Source of the DNA: Comamonas antarctica
GTDB lineage: Bacteria; Pseudomonadota; Gammaproteobacteria; Burkholderiales; Burkholderiaceae_C
Assembly: GCF_013363755.1 (NCBI RefSeq)
Contig: NZ_CP054840.1
Coordinates: forward strand, 3,690,001 to 3,754,000
Length of the DNA stretch: 64,000 nt
Direction: 5' to 3'
This document shows positions 1 to 10,471 of this stretch, one piece after another. The translations under genes and the position numbers were made by a program. Every line of letters starts with the position of its first letter. Within the stretch, counting starts at the first letter, position 1. Below the pieces are notes generated by a model. The model made no database searches. It was not told the DNA's origin and was given only the letters and a program-made list of their open reading frames with translations.

Positions 1-44
1 ACTAAAGCAGTACTTTTCAACTTTTTGTCAGGATTGCCGCTGCG

Positions 45-97
45 TTTGCCCGCCGCCTGCGGCGGGCAAACGGCCGGCGCCCTGGCGGGCGCCGGCC
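45..97. repeat. Two adjacent perfect hairpins upstream of uup
   Basis: The first inverted repeat pairs TTTGCCCGCCGC (45-56) with GCGGCGGGCAAA (59-70). The second pairs GGCCGGCGCC (72-81) with GGCGCCGGCC (88-97). There is no T-run after them on either strand, so a standard intrinsic terminator is not clearly supported. They may end an upstream gene outside the window or lie in the uup leader. Confidence 0.5.
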
Positions 98-148
98 CGT
101 CGCTGCCCGGCTGTAGGTTTTAAGGCGGCCGTCCATAATGCGCGCACC

Positions 149-2047
<1,899 letters not shown>

Positions 2048-2058
2048 GCCCGGAATGC

Positions 2059-2086
2059 AAAAAAGGAGCCGCGGCTCCTTTTTTTT
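2059..2086. terminator. Bidirectional intrinsic terminator between uup and cheB
   Basis: The stem AAAAAAGGAGCC/GGCTCCTTTTTT is followed by T-runs in both directions. It lies just after the uup stop and can also serve the convergent che operon ending with cheB. Confidence 0.9.
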
Positions 2087-2094
2087 GGCCTGCA

Positions 2095-2173
2095 CCCTTC
2101 GATCCTTCGACAGGCTCGGGACTCAGGGCGACCCTTCGACAGGCTCAGGGGGGCCCGCCCAGGGCGAACGGGG
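2095..2173. repeat. Dispersed CCTTCGACAGGCTCAGG-type repeats
   Basis: Two partial copies of the short intergenic repeat CCTTCGACAGGCTCAGG with AGGGCGAACGG. It recurs near 16.9, 24.3, 27.0, 40.0 and 53.0 kb in this window. The copies sit between the uup terminator and the cheB stop. Confidence 0.8.
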
Positions 2174-2174
2174 G

Positions 2175-3272
2175 CTATATGCGGTAATGCGACTGGCTGG
2201 TACGCAGCCGTGTCAGCAGCGCCGGTGCGATCTGCGTCAGAGGCAGCACCTCGTCGGCCGCGCCATGGGCAATGGCTTCGCGCGGCATGCCGAAGACGAT
2301 GCAGCTGGCTTCGTCCTGCACGTAGTTGTAGCTGCCCGCCTGCTTCATCTCGCGCATGGCGATGGCGCCGTCCGCGCCCATGCCGGTCAGCATGACGCCC
2401 ACGGCATTGCGGCCCGCGCACAGGGCGACCGAACGGAACAGCACTTCGACCGAAGGCCGGTGGCGGTTGACGGGCGGGGCGTCGTCGACGACCGCCACGT
2501 AATTGGCGCCGCTGCGATTGATCGAGAAATGCTTGCCGCCGGGGGCGATGTAGGCATGGCCGGGCAGGATGCGCTCGCCGTTCTCCGCTTCCTTGACCTT
2601 CATCTGGCACAGGCTGTTGAGGCGCGCCGCAAAGCTGGTGGTGAAACCGGGCGGCATGTGCTGGGTGATGACGATGGCCGGGCAGTCGGCCGGCAGGTGC
2701 GTGAGCACTTCGCGGATGGCCTCGGTGCCGCCCGTGGAGGCGCCGATGGCAATGATTTTTTCGGTCGACAGGCGTCCCAGCATAGGCGCCGGCGCGGCCG
2801 GGGCGCTCTGGCTGGGCTTGGCCGCGGCGCTGCCAGCAGGCGCCGGCGCGGCCAGCGTGCGGTGCACCCGCGCCACCGCGGCCACGCGGATCTTGTCCAC
2901 GATCTCCGAGGCCAGGTCGTTGAGCCCGTTGGCCACGCCGACGCGGGGCTTGGCGACGAAGTCGACGGCGCCGAGTTCCAGCGCCTTCATCGTGACTTCT
3001 GCGCCGCGCTCGGTCAGCGTGGAGATCATCAGCACCGGCATCGGACGCAGGCGCATCAGCCGGCCCAGGAAGTCGATGCCGTCCATGCGCGGCATCTCCA
3101 CGTCCAGCGTGATCACGTCGGGATTCATCTCGCGGATCATCTCGCGCGCGATCAGGGGATCGTTGGCCGTGCCTATGCACTCCATATCGGTCTGACGATT
3201 GATGATTTCCGACAGCAGGCTGCGCACCAGCGCCGAGTCGTCCACCACAATCACCCGTGTTTTCCGGTTCAT
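2175..3272 (-). CDS. cheB: Chemotaxis methylesterase/glutamine deamidase CheB
   Basis: CheB removes methyl groups from chemoreceptor glutamates and resets receptors during adaptation. The N-terminal receiver domain carries the acidic pair D11-D12 and the phospho-acceptor D57 in TLDVEMP. A linker of about 30 residues leads to the catalytic domain, with the serine in [13 protein letters not shown], the histidine in ITQHMP and the aspartate in [10 protein letters not shown]. The length of 365 residues is normal. It is the last gene of the che operon, 14 bp after cheD. Phosphorylation by CheA is expected from the family. Confidence 0.97.
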   Translation of the reverse strand: MNRKTRVIVVDDSALVRSLLSEIINRQTDMECIGTANDPLIAREMIREMNPDVITLDVEMPRMDGIDFLGRLMRLRPMPVLMISTLTERGAEVTMKALELGAVDFVAKPRVGVANGLNDLASEIVDKIRVAAVARVHRTLAAPAPAGSAAAKPSQSAPAAPAPMLGRLSTEKIIAIGASTGGTEAIREVLTHLPADCPAIVITQHMPPGFTTSFAARLNSLCQMKVKEAENGERILPGHAYIAPGGKHFSINRSGANYVAVVDDAPPVNRHRPSVEVLFRSVALCAGRNAVGVMLTGMGADGAIAMREMKQAGSYNYVQDEASCIVFGMPREAIAHGAADEVLPLTQIAPALLTRLRTSQSHYRI

Positions 3273-3286
3273 TCGCTATGGCCTCT

Positions 3287-3982
3287 TTAAAACAGGTCGA
3301 CGGAGCCGCCTGCCGTGGCCCGCGCCAAGGTGGCGGCATTGCCGCGCTGGGCTTCCTGCGCCACCAGGGAATCCGGGTGCGCATGGGCCAGGCGCTTGAC
3401 CATGGCCTTGCCCGTGGCAGGAAAGTACACCACCTTGCGGGGATAGATATCGAGCACGTCCTCCGACACCAGAGGAATGCGCTCCGTCTGCAGATATTGC
3501 TTGACGAAGTCGGTGTTGCGTTCGCCGACGTTCATCGTCGTGAAATTGTGCATGACCTGGCCGCCGCCGAAGATCTTGGCCTGCATGGTTTCGCGCCGTG
3601 CTCCGAGCTTGAGCATCTCGTTGATCAGAAGTTCCATCGCATACGAGCCGTAGCGGCCCGAAGTGTCGCTGGAATCGCTGTCGGGCAGCATGAAGTGGTT
3701 CATGCCGCCGACCTGCATGCGGCTGTCCCAGAGGCAGGCGGCAATGCACGAGCCAAGCACCGTGACGATGGACATGTTCTCGTTGGAGACGAAATACTCG
3801 CCCGGCAGCACCTTGACCGCGTTGTACTGGAAATGCGGATCGAAATAGAAGAAGCTGGCCTGGCCGGGGCGGCGCGGGCGCGCGCGCAGCGCGGCCAGCG
3901 ATGCGGGCTGCGCCGGCGGCGGCGCCAGGTCGGCACGCAGCGGCGCGATGCGCGGTGCGCGGCGTCGCTCAACGTCGCTCAT
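3287..3982 (-). CDS. cheD: Chemoreceptor glutamine deamidase CheD
   Basis: CheD deamidates glutamines in chemoreceptors. The catalytic cysteine is visible in VLGSCIAACLWD and the histidine in GGMNHFMLP. The ATG at 3982 is preferred because the protein then starts MSDVERRRAPR; the frame stays open further upstream with no good homology. This start overlaps the cheR stop by 14 bp, which suggests translational coupling. The N-terminal 50 residues are Arg/Pro/Ala rich and longer than in many CheD proteins. The last residues are SVDLF, very like the SVELF end of the CheZ-like protein in the same operon. Confidence 0.95.
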   Translation of the reverse strand: MSDVERRRAPRIAPLRADLAPPPAQPASLAALRARPRRPGQASFFYFDPHFQYNAVKVLPGEYFVSNENMSIVTVLGSCIAACLWDSRMQVGGMNHFMLPDSDSSDTSGRYGSYAMELLINEMLKLGARRETMQAKIFGGGQVMHNFTTMNVGERNTDFVKQYLQTERIPLVSEDVLDIYPRKVVYFPATGKAMVKRLAHAHPDSLVAQEAQRGNAATLARATAGGSVDLF

Positions 3983-4862
3983 AGACGGTCTTTCCGCGCA
4001 GCGTGAACAGGTCGCGCGACTCGCTGAAGTTCTCGGCGTGGCCGACAAACAGCATGCCGCCCGGCTTCATGACGCGGTGGATGCGCTCGAGCACGCGGCG
4101 CTGCGTGGCGGCGTCGAAATAAATCATCACGTTGCGGCAGAACACCACGTCGAAAGGCTCGCGGAATGGCCAGTCATCGCGGATCAGATTCACGCTGAGG
4201 AACTCGATCAGCTGTTGCAGTTCGGGCTTGACCCGGGCCATGCCGGCATTGGCGCCCTTGCCCTTGAGGAAAAAGCGCTGCAGCCGCTCGGGCGACAGGC
4301 CCTTGAGGTTCTCGGTGCGGTAGACCCCGGTCGCAGCCGTGGCCAGCACGCGCGAGTCGATGTCGCTGGCCCAGAGCTTGAACGCGGCCTTGGCGCCCAG
4401 CGCCTCGAGCGCCGTCATCACGATCGAATAGGGTTCCTCGCCGGTCGATGCGGCATTGCACCAGACACGCCAGGACGCGCCCGGCTTGCTGCGCAGGTGC
4501 GAGGACAGGATCTCGAAGTGGTGCGGCTCGCGAAAGAAGGCCGTGAGGTTGGTGGTCAGCGCGTTGACGAACTCCTGCCATTCCGGGCCGTCATGCTTCT
4601 CGAGCCAGGAAAGGTAGTCGCGAAAGCTGTTGTAGCCGGTTTCGCGCAGGCGCCGCGACAGGCGGCTGTACACCATGGCGTGCTTGCCGTCATGCAGGCT
4701 GATGCCCGCGCGCTGGTAGATCAGCGCCTGCACGCGCGCGAAGTCGGCGTCTTCCCAGACGAACTCGCGGCCTTGCAGCAGCGGGCTGCCGGCAGGTTCC
4801 GGCGGCTCCATGCCGGGCTTGCCGGCTGCGAGGGAGGGGGTCTGGCGCATGAGCATGGTCAT
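3969..4862 (-). CDS. cheR: Chemoreceptor methyltransferase CheR
   Basis: CheR methylates glutamate residues of chemoreceptors using S-adenosylmethionine. The N-terminal helical domain (about residues 30-110) is followed by a Rossmann-type methyltransferase domain with CNAASTGEEPYS for cofactor binding and VVFCRNVMIYFD, both typical of the family. The length of 297 residues is normal and there is no TPR extension. It lies 31 bp after cheW and overlaps cheD. Confidence 0.96.
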   Translation of the reverse strand: MTMLMRQTPSLAAGKPGMEPPEPAGSPLLQGREFVWEDADFARVQALIYQRAGISLHDGKHAMVYSRLSRRLRETGYNSFRDYLSWLEKHDGPEWQEFVNALTTNLTAFFREPHHFEILSSHLRSKPGASWRVWCNAASTGEEPYSIVMTALEALGAKAAFKLWASDIDSRVLATAATGVYRTENLKGLSPERLQRFFLKGKGANAGMARVKPELQQLIEFLSVNLIRDDWPFREPFDVVFCRNVMIYFDAATQRRVLERIHRVMKPGGMLFVGHAENFSESRDLFTLRGKTVYERR

Positions 4863-4893
4863 GAAAACGTACGGGTCCGCAGGCGCGGACGGT

Positions 4894-5373
4894 TCATTCG
4901 GCCGACACCAGCCCCATGTCTTCGCCGGACATGAGCTTTTCGATGTCCAGCAGGATCAGCATGCGTTCGCCCACCGAGCCCAGGCCGGTGATGCTGCCGC
5001 TGTCGATGGCGCTGTCGATATCGGGCGCGGCGCGCACCGCGTCGGGTGGCAGCTCCATCACATCGCTGACCGAGTCGACGACGATGCCGACCACGCGCTG
5101 GTGCAGGTTCAGGATGATCACCACGGTGAAGCTGTTGTATTCAGCCTGCGCGCAGTGGAACTTCAGCCGCATGTCGACGATCGGCACGATGGTGCCGCGC
5201 AGGTTGACCACGCCCTTGATGAACGCGGGCGCGTTGGCAATGCGCGTCGGCGGCTCGTAGCCGCGGATCTCCTGCACCTTGAGGATGTCGATGCCGTATT
5301 CCTCCTGGTCCAGGCGGAACGTCAGGTATTCACGCGCGGCCGTACCCTCGGCCATCTTGCCCATCACGCTCAT
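4894..5373 (-). CDS. cheW: Chemotaxis coupling protein CheW
   Basis: CheW is the adaptor that links chemoreceptors to the CheA kinase in the signalling array. The whole 159-residue protein is one CheW-like domain, with YLTFRLDQEEYGIDILKVQEI near the start, NLRGTIVPIVDMR in the middle and the conserved VVDSVSDV. It follows cheA by 73 bp and is the only cheW in this window. Confidence 0.96.
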   Translation of the reverse strand: MSVMGKMAEGTAAREYLTFRLDQEEYGIDILKVQEIRGYEPPTRIANAPAFIKGVVNLRGTIVPIVDMRLKFHCAQAEYNSFTVVIILNLHQRVVGIVVDSVSDVMELPPDAVRAAPDIDSAIDSGSITGLGSVGERMLILLDIEKLMSGEDMGLVSAE

Positions 5374-5446
5374 GATTGATCTCTTTCTCTTTGGATAGCT
5401 GCCGGTCCTCGCGGGGCCCGGTTTCGCAGATTGCCGTTGCGCACGC

Positions 5447-7588
5447 TCAGTGGCGCACGCGCCGCACCAGGCTGCCGGTGTCCAGGATCAGCGCCACCGT
5501 GCCGTCGCCCAGGATGGTTGCGCCCGACACGTTCGGCACCTTGCGGTAGTTGGATTCGAGGTTCTTCACCACCACCTGCTGCTGGCCCAGCAGTTCGTCG
5601 ACCAGCAGCGCCACGCGGTTGCCGTCCGACTCGACCACGACCATGATCGCGGTGGGCGTGCTGTCCGGCGCGCGCGGCACCTCGAAGATGCGCTCGAGCG
5701 CGATCACCGGCATGTATTCGTCGCGCACCTTCACCAGCTGCGAGCCCTGGGCCACGGTGTTGATGTCCTCGGCCTTGACCTGGAAGGACTCGACCACCGA
5801 GGACAGCGGCAGGATGTAGACCTCGTCGCCCACGCCCACCGACATGCCGTCCATGATGGCCAGCGTCAGCGGCAGGCGCACGGCAACGCGCATGCCCACG
5901 CCTTGCACGGATTCGATTTCCACCGAGCCGTTGAGCGCGGCAATGTTGCGCTTGACCACGTCCATGCCCACGCCGCGGCCCGAGACGTCGGTCACGACCT
6001 CGGCGGTGGAGAAACCGGGCGCGAAGATCAGCTGCCAGACATCGGCGTCGGGCATCTGGTCGGAGACGTCCAGCCCGCGCTCGCGCGCCTTGGCGAGGAT
6101 CTTCTCGCGGTTCATGCCGCGGCCGTCATCGCGCACTTCGATCACGATGGAACTGCCCTGGTGCGAGGCGGCCAGCGTCAGCGTGCCGTGCTCGCTCTTG
6201 CCTGCGGCCAGGCGCTCGGCCGGCGTCTCGATGCCATGGTCCACGCTGTTGCGCACCAGGTGCGTCAGCGGATCGGTGATCTTCTCCACCAGTCCCTTGT
6301 CGAGTTCGGTGGCTTCGCCCAGGGTCTGCAGTTCGAGTTTCTTGTCGAGCTTGCCGGCCAGGTCGCGCAGCATGCGCGGGAAGCGGCTGAACACCGTCGA
6401 CATCGGAATCATGCGGATCGACATGACCGATTCCTGCAGGTCGCGGGTGTTGCGGTCCAGATCGGCCAGCCCGGCCAGCAGCTGCTGGTTGGCCGAGGCC
6501 TCCAGGCCGCGGCTGGTCTGCGCGAGCATGGCCTGCGTGATCACCAGTTCGCCCACCAGGTTGATCAGCTGGTCGACCTTGTTGACCGCGACGCGGATGC
6601 TGGTCGATTCCATCTGCGCCGGCGTGGCGGCCTTGGCGGCGGGCTTGGGCGCAGCGGAGGGGTCGAGGTGCAGCGGCTCGCCGGGCGCGCCGCTGAAGAA
6701 TCCATAGGCTTCGTGCGCCGGCGGATAGACCGGGGCCGGCGCAGCCGGCTCCTCGGCTTCGGCAGCAGGCGCGGGCGCCGCCACAGGGGCTGGCGCCTGC
6801 GCGGCGCCGGCAGCGCCAGCGGCCACGGAAATCTGCACCTGCTCCTTGGAGACATGGAAGGCAAACAGGTCGAGCAGGTCTTCGTCCGTCGAGGTCGTAT
6901 GCACGTTGAACAGGCGGCAGCCCGCATCGGTGCAGGGCAGATCGTCGATGCTGCCCAGGCCGGGAATGTCGCGGAACAGTTCCTTGATCGAATCGGCGAG
7001 CTCGACGCGCTCCAGAGGACCGATGCGGATATGCAGGGCGCGCTCGCCCGGCGCCAGCGCGGCGGCAGGCGCGGCAGCGGCTTGCGGCGCGGGAGCCGGT
7101 GCGGGTGGCGCAGCCACGGGGGCCGGGGCCACGAACGCGGGTTCGGGCGCCGGCGCTGCGGCCGCAGGGCTCGCGCCCGCAGCCAGCTCGCTGATGCGCC
7201 GCACCAGGTCCAGCGTCGAGATGGCCTCGCCGACGCCGCCGGCCTGGTGGCGCGCCAGCAGGCTGCGCGAGGCATCCGCCGATTCCAGCAGCACGTCGAC
7301 CATCTGCGGGATGGGGGTGATCTCGTGGCGGCGCAGGCGGTCGAGCAGCGACTCCATCTTGTGCGTCAGTTCCGCCACATCGGCGAAACCAAAGGTGGCC
7401 GAGCCGCCCTTGATCGAGTGCGCGCAACGGAAAATACCGTTGAGCTCTTCTTCATCGGCCGCCGTCAGGTCGAGATCGAGCAGCATCTGCTCCATCTGGT
7501 CGAGGTTCTCAGCGGCTTCTTCGAAGAAGATCTGATAGAACTGGGTCAGGTCGAAATCCGCGCCTGTATCGTGCTGTGTATCCGCCAT
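5447..7588 (-). CDS. cheA: Chemotaxis histidine kinase CheA
   Basis: CheA is the central kinase that phosphorylates CheY and CheB. Domains in order: an Hpt domain with the phospho-acceptor H57 in CAHSIKGGSATFGF; a long Ala/Pro-rich linker; a P2-type docking domain (about 215-270); a second Ala/Pro linker; the dimerisation helices (about 330-400); the ATPase domain with HLVRNSVDHGIE (N box), VRDDGRGMN (G1) and GRGVGMDVV (G2); and a C-terminal CheW-like domain. At 713 residues it is slightly longer than E. coli CheA because of the linkers. It is 41 bp from cheY. Confidence 0.97.
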   Translation of the reverse strand: MADTQHDTGADFDLTQFYQIFFEEAAENLDQMEQMLLDLDLTAADEEELNGIFRCAHSIKGGSATFGFADVAELTHKMESLLDRLRRHEITPIPQMVDVLLESADASRSLLARHQAGGVGEAISTLDLVRRISELAAGASPAAAAPAPEPAFVAPAPVAAPPAPAPAPQAAAAPAAALAPGERALHIRIGPLERVELADSIKELFRDIPGLGSIDDLPCTDAGCRLFNVHTTSTDEDLLDLFAFHVSKEQVQISVAAGAAGAAQAPAPVAAPAPAAEAEEPAAPAPVYPPAHEAYGFFSGAPGEPLHLDPSAAPKPAAKAATPAQMESTSIRVAVNKVDQLINLVGELVITQAMLAQTSRGLEASANQQLLAGLADLDRNTRDLQESVMSIRMIPMSTVFSRFPRMLRDLAGKLDKKLELQTLGEATELDKGLVEKITDPLTHLVRNSVDHGIETPAERLAAGKSEHGTLTLAASHQGSSIVIEVRDDGRGMNREKILAKARERGLDVSDQMPDADVWQLIFAPGFSTAEVVTDVSGRGVGMDVVKRNIAALNGSVEIESVQGVGMRVAVRLPLTLAIMDGMSVGVGDEVYILPLSSVVESFQVKAEDINTVAQGSQLVKVRDEYMPVIALERIFEVPRAPDSTPTAIMVVVESDGNRVALLVDELLGQQQVVVKNLESNYRKVPNVSGATILGDGTVALILDTGSLVRRVRH

Positions 7589-7629
7589 CTGGTTTCCTGT
7601 ATTCCGTGGATCTTCCGCGCCAACCGTGC

Positions 7630-7992
7630 TCAGCGGATGACTTTCTGTATGACTTCGATCAAACGATTGGGATCGAAAGGCTTGACCAGCCAGCCGGTGG
7701 CGCCTGCGGCGCGGCCGGCCTGCTTCATCTGGTCGCTGGATTCGGTGGTGAGAATCAGGATCGGCGTGTTCTTGAAACGCGGCAGCCCGCGCAACTGGCG
7801 CGTGAGACCGATGCCGTCGAGATTGGGCATGTTCTGGTCGGCGAGCACCAGGTCAATCTGCTGCGACTGGGCCTTGGCCAGTGCATCGAGACCATCCACC
7901 GCTTCCACGACGTGGTAACCGGCCCCAGACAGGGTGAAGGCCACCATCTTGCGCATGGAAGGGGAATCATCTACAGCCAGAATCGAGCGCAT
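7630..7992 (-). CDS. cheY: Response regulator CheY (che-operon copy)
   Basis: A single-domain receiver of 120 residues, expected to be phosphorylated by the adjacent CheA. The acidic pair is D8-D9, the phospho-acceptor is D52 in LADQNMPNLDG, the switch threonine is in ILTTES and the lysine is in VKPFDP. The ATG at 7992 is used; an in-frame TTG lies five codons upstream. The sequence differs clearly from the second cheY at 38935, which is closer to the E. coli motor-binding type. This copy may be a phosphate sink or a second motor regulator. It pairs with the upstream CheZ-like gene. Confidence 0.9.
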   Translation of the reverse strand: MRSILAVDDSPSMRKMVAFTLSGAGYHVVEAVDGLDALAKAQSQQIDLVLADQNMPNLDGIGLTRQLRGLPRFKNTPILILTTESSDQMKQAGRAAGATGWLVKPFDPNRLIEVIQKVIR

Positions 7993-8030
7993 GTAACGAA
8001 CTTTCAAAGAGAAGCGTGAGGCAGGAGATG

Positions 8031-8477
8031 TCAGAACAGTTCGACCGAACCGGCATCCATCTCGCTCTGGGTCACGGGGTTGGGGCGCTGCGGCGCAAAG
8101 GCGGCGGGCGGAGCATCGACTTCGCCTTCTTCATGTCCCATGGTTTCATTGGCCAGGCGGAATGCACAGGCCTGCAGCACCCGCGTGGTGTGGCTGAGCA
8201 ACTGGGTCGCAAGGTCATGGAACTGCAATTCGGTGACGGCAGCCCGCAGCACCTGGCGCGCCGCCAGGAACTCGCCGCAAGGCAGCGCATCGCTGGGCGC
8301 AAGCAGCGCATTGGCCTCGTCGAAACGGGCCAGCAGGTTGCCGGTGGCATGGTTCAAAAGGCCTTCGAGGCGCTGCAGGTCGTGCATCACCACCAGCAGC
8401 GAGTCCTGTAGCTCGGCCGCCACCATGACTGGCAGTTGGACCGCAGGCTGCCCCGACCCAGTTAGCGTTGATTGCAT
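8031..8477 (-). CDS. Short CheZ-like protein, candidate CheY phosphatase
   Basis: A 148-residue, mostly helical protein, first in the che operon and 38 bp before cheY. Near residue 86 it has FHDLATQLL, matching FHDLTGQVI of the true CheZ encoded at 39325. It keeps the aspartate and the glutamine four residues later (D88 and Q92), which in CheZ are the residues acting on phosphorylated CheY. Otherwise it resembles CheZ little and is about 65 residues shorter. The ATG at 8477 has a GGAAGA ribosome site five bases upstream. It ends SVELF instead of the CheY-binding tail LLASLGF. Role as a phosphatase is inference from motif and context. Confidence 0.6.
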   Translation of the reverse strand: MQSTLTGSGQPAVQLPVMVAAELQDSLLVVMHDLQRLEGLLNHATGNLLARFDEANALLAPSDALPCGEFLAARQVLRAAVTELQFHDLATQLLSHTTRVLQACAFRLANETMGHEEGEVDAPPAAFAPQRPNPVTQSEMDAGSVELF

Positions 8478-8675
8478 CGTTCTTCCAGCATCCTGTCCGG
8501 ACGCACATGCTCCACAAACCACGCTGGTCGCGCCAGAGTGCACATACTTTCTTCATGCTGGAGCACACGGCTTGCGGTACGCCGTCAGCGTGGCGCGATG
8601 TGTTCCGCGCCCCCCTCGGCCAGCAACAAATGCTTACCCCGTGTGTTCCAAGATGTATCCTATGATAGCGTCCCT
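8478..8675. promoter_or_regulatory. Divergent intergenic region for the che operon and the sensor kinase
   Basis: This 198-bp gap must hold promoters for both the minus-strand che operon and the plus-strand kinase gene. I did not find a convincing sigma28 site. A TATGAT box at 8661-8666, just before the kinase start, could be a -10 element, but no -35 is evident at normal spacing. Confidence 0.4.
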
Positions 8676-9761
8676 ATGGCCATTGAAAGCGCAGAACAAG
8701 CCCTGCAAATCCTGCATATCGAGGATTCACCCGCCGACCAGGGCCTGACACGCATCATCCTTCGCCGCGCCGGAATGGCCTGCCAGATCCACCCCGTGGA
8801 CACGCTCGAGGCCTTGCAAAAGGCGCTGCTGGACCAGTCGTTCGACCTGATCCTCGCCGATTACCACCTTCCCGGATTCACTGCCGTCGATGCGCTGGCG
8901 CTGGTCGCGCCGCTGGATACGCGTCCGCCGTTCGTGCTGCTGTCGGGCGCCATCGGCGAGGCCGCGGCCGTGGACATCATGCGCCTGGGCATGACCGACT
9001 TCCTGCGCAAGGAAGACATCGCGCGCCTGCCGACCGTGATCAAGCACGCGCTGGAGATGCATGAGGCGTACCGCGCGCGGGAGCAGGCGGTGGCCGAGCT
9101 GGCGCAGTCCGAACGCCGGCTGGCCGAGCTGGCCGAGCATCTGCAGTCTTCGATCGAGAAGGAGCGTGCCGCCATTGCGCGGGAGATCCATGACGACATC
9201 GGCGGCTCGCTGACTTCGGTCAAGTTCGATCTGGCCTGGATCACGCGCAATGCCCCCGCCGACCAGCCGCTGCATGCGCATGCGGTGGCCGCGCTGGAGA
9301 TGCTCCAGCATGCGCTGGGCGCAAGCCAGCGCATCATGATGAATTTGCGCCCGCCGGTGCTCGACCAGGGGCTGGTCGCCGCGGTGCAGTGGCTGGCCGA
9401 AAGCTTCGAGCGGCGTACCGGCGTGGCGGTGCAGATGCGCACGAGCAGCGAGCGCATCGCGGCTTCGCCCGAGGTCCAGCTCGTTGCCTACCGCTGCGCC
9501 CAGGAGGCCCTGACCAATATCGGCAAGTACGCCGAGGCCAGCCGGGTGGAGATCGACCTGTCCGACCGCGAGGGCTTTCTCACGCTCGAGGTCAGCGACA
9601 ACGGCGTCGGCATGACACCGGCACAGCGCGAGAAGCCGCGCTCCTTCGGCTTGCGCGGACTGCACGAGCGTGCGCGTACCGTCGACGGCTGGCTCGACGT
9701 GAGCAGCCAGCCGGGCAATGGAACGTCCATCATTGTGTCCGTGCCTTTGCCCGACCACTAA
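8676..9761 (+). CDS. Hybrid receiver/NarX-type sensor histidine kinase, soluble
   Basis: A 361-residue protein with no membrane segment. An N-terminal receiver domain has the acidic ED pair in HIEDSPADQ, the acceptor aspartate in LADYHLPGF and the lysine in FLRKED. A short coiled coil follows, then a HisKA_3 dimerisation domain with the phospho-histidine in AREIHDDIGGSL, and a C-terminal ATPase domain with EALTNIGKYA and DNGVGM. The ATG at 8676 (MAIESAEQ) is chosen because the receiver domain begins there. It is cotranscribed with the LuxR-type regulator 33 bp downstream. The input signal is not evident; the receiver may accept phosphate from another kinase, perhaps CheA. Confidence 0.88.
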   Translation: MAIESAEQALQILHIEDSPADQGLTRIILRRAGMACQIHPVDTLEALQKALLDQSFDLILADYHLPGFTAVDALALVAPLDTRPPFVLLSGAIGEAAAVDIMRLGMTDFLRKEDIARLPTVIKHALEMHEAYRAREQAVAELAQSERRLAELAEHLQSSIEKERAAIAREIHDDIGGSLTSVKFDLAWITRNAPADQPLHAHAVAALEMLQHALGASQRIMMNLRPPVLDQGLVAAVQWLAESFERRTGVAVQMRTSSERIAASPEVQLVAYRCAQEALTNIGKYAEASRVEIDLSDREGFLTLEVSDNGVGMTPAQREKPRSFGLRGLHERARTVDGWLDVSSQPGNGTSIIVSVPLPDH

Positions 9762-9794
9762 CATGGCGGCTGAATTCATTTTGGGAGAGCTCCA

Positions 9795-10424
9795 TTGATC
9801 CACGTGGTGATTTGCGATGACCATGCGATCTTGCGCCGGGGCATCCGAGATACGCTGACGGAGGCGCCAGACATCACCGTCACCGCCGAGGCTTCGGGCT
9901 ATTCCGAACTGCGCGAGGTGCTGCGCACCGCCGCCTGCGATGTGCTGCTGCTCGACCTCAACATGCCGGGGCGCAGCGGCCTGGAAGTGCTGGCCAGCCT
10001 GCGCGAGACCCATTCGCACATCAAGGTGCTGGTGGTATCGATGTACCCCGAGGACCAGTACGCGCTGCGCTGCCTCAAGGCCGGGGCCCACGGCTATGCC
10101 AACAAGGCTGGCGATCCGGTCCTGCTGGTCGAAGCGGTGCGCGTGGTCATGCAGGGCCGCAAATACCTCACCGCCGAAGTGGCGCAGATGCTGGCCGAGA
10201 GCCTGTCCGCGCCCGTGGTCGAGGTGCCGCACGAGAGCCTGTCGGAGCGCGAGCTGCAGACGCTGCTGAAGATCGCCTCGGGCAAGCGCCTCACTGACAT
10301 TGCCGAGGAACTGATGCTCAGCCCCAAGACGGTGAGCGTCTATCGCGCGCGCGTGCTGGAGAAGCTGCAACTGAGCAACAACGCCGAACTGACGGTTTAC
10401 GCCATCCGCAACCAGCTGGTTTAA
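9795..10424 (+). CDS. LuxR/NarL-type response regulator
   Basis: A 209-residue DNA-binding response regulator, the likely partner of the preceding kinase. The receiver domain has CDDHAI, the acceptor aspartate in LLLDLNMPGRSG, and the lysine in YANKAG. The C-terminal helix-turn-helix (about 145-205) has LSERELQTL and MLSPKTVSVYRARVLEKL. The start is a TTG at 9795 with a GGGAGAG ribosome site six bases upstream; no ATG fits the receiver start. Targets are unknown. Its place between the che and fli operons suggests control of motility or surface-associated behaviour, which is inference. Confidence 0.9.
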   Translation: MIHVVICDDHAILRRGIRDTLTEAPDITVTAEASGYSELREVLRTAACDVLLLDLNMPGRSGLEVLASLRETHSHIKVLVVSMYPEDQYALRCLKAGAHGYANKAGDPVLLVEAVRVVMQGRKYLTAEVAQMLAESLSAPVVEVPHESLSERELQTLLKIASGKRLTDIAEELMLSPKTVSVYRARVLEKLQLSNNAELTVYAIRNQLV

Positions 10425-10471
10425 GCAGGCGGCGGCGCATTCGGGCGGCAGCGCGGCGCGGCACGGCGCGC

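Noticed and set aside
10440..10471. hrp-type or PIP-box promoter before the ankyrin-repeat gene
   Set aside because: No TTCGC-N15-TTCGC type sequence or hrp box was found in the short gap.
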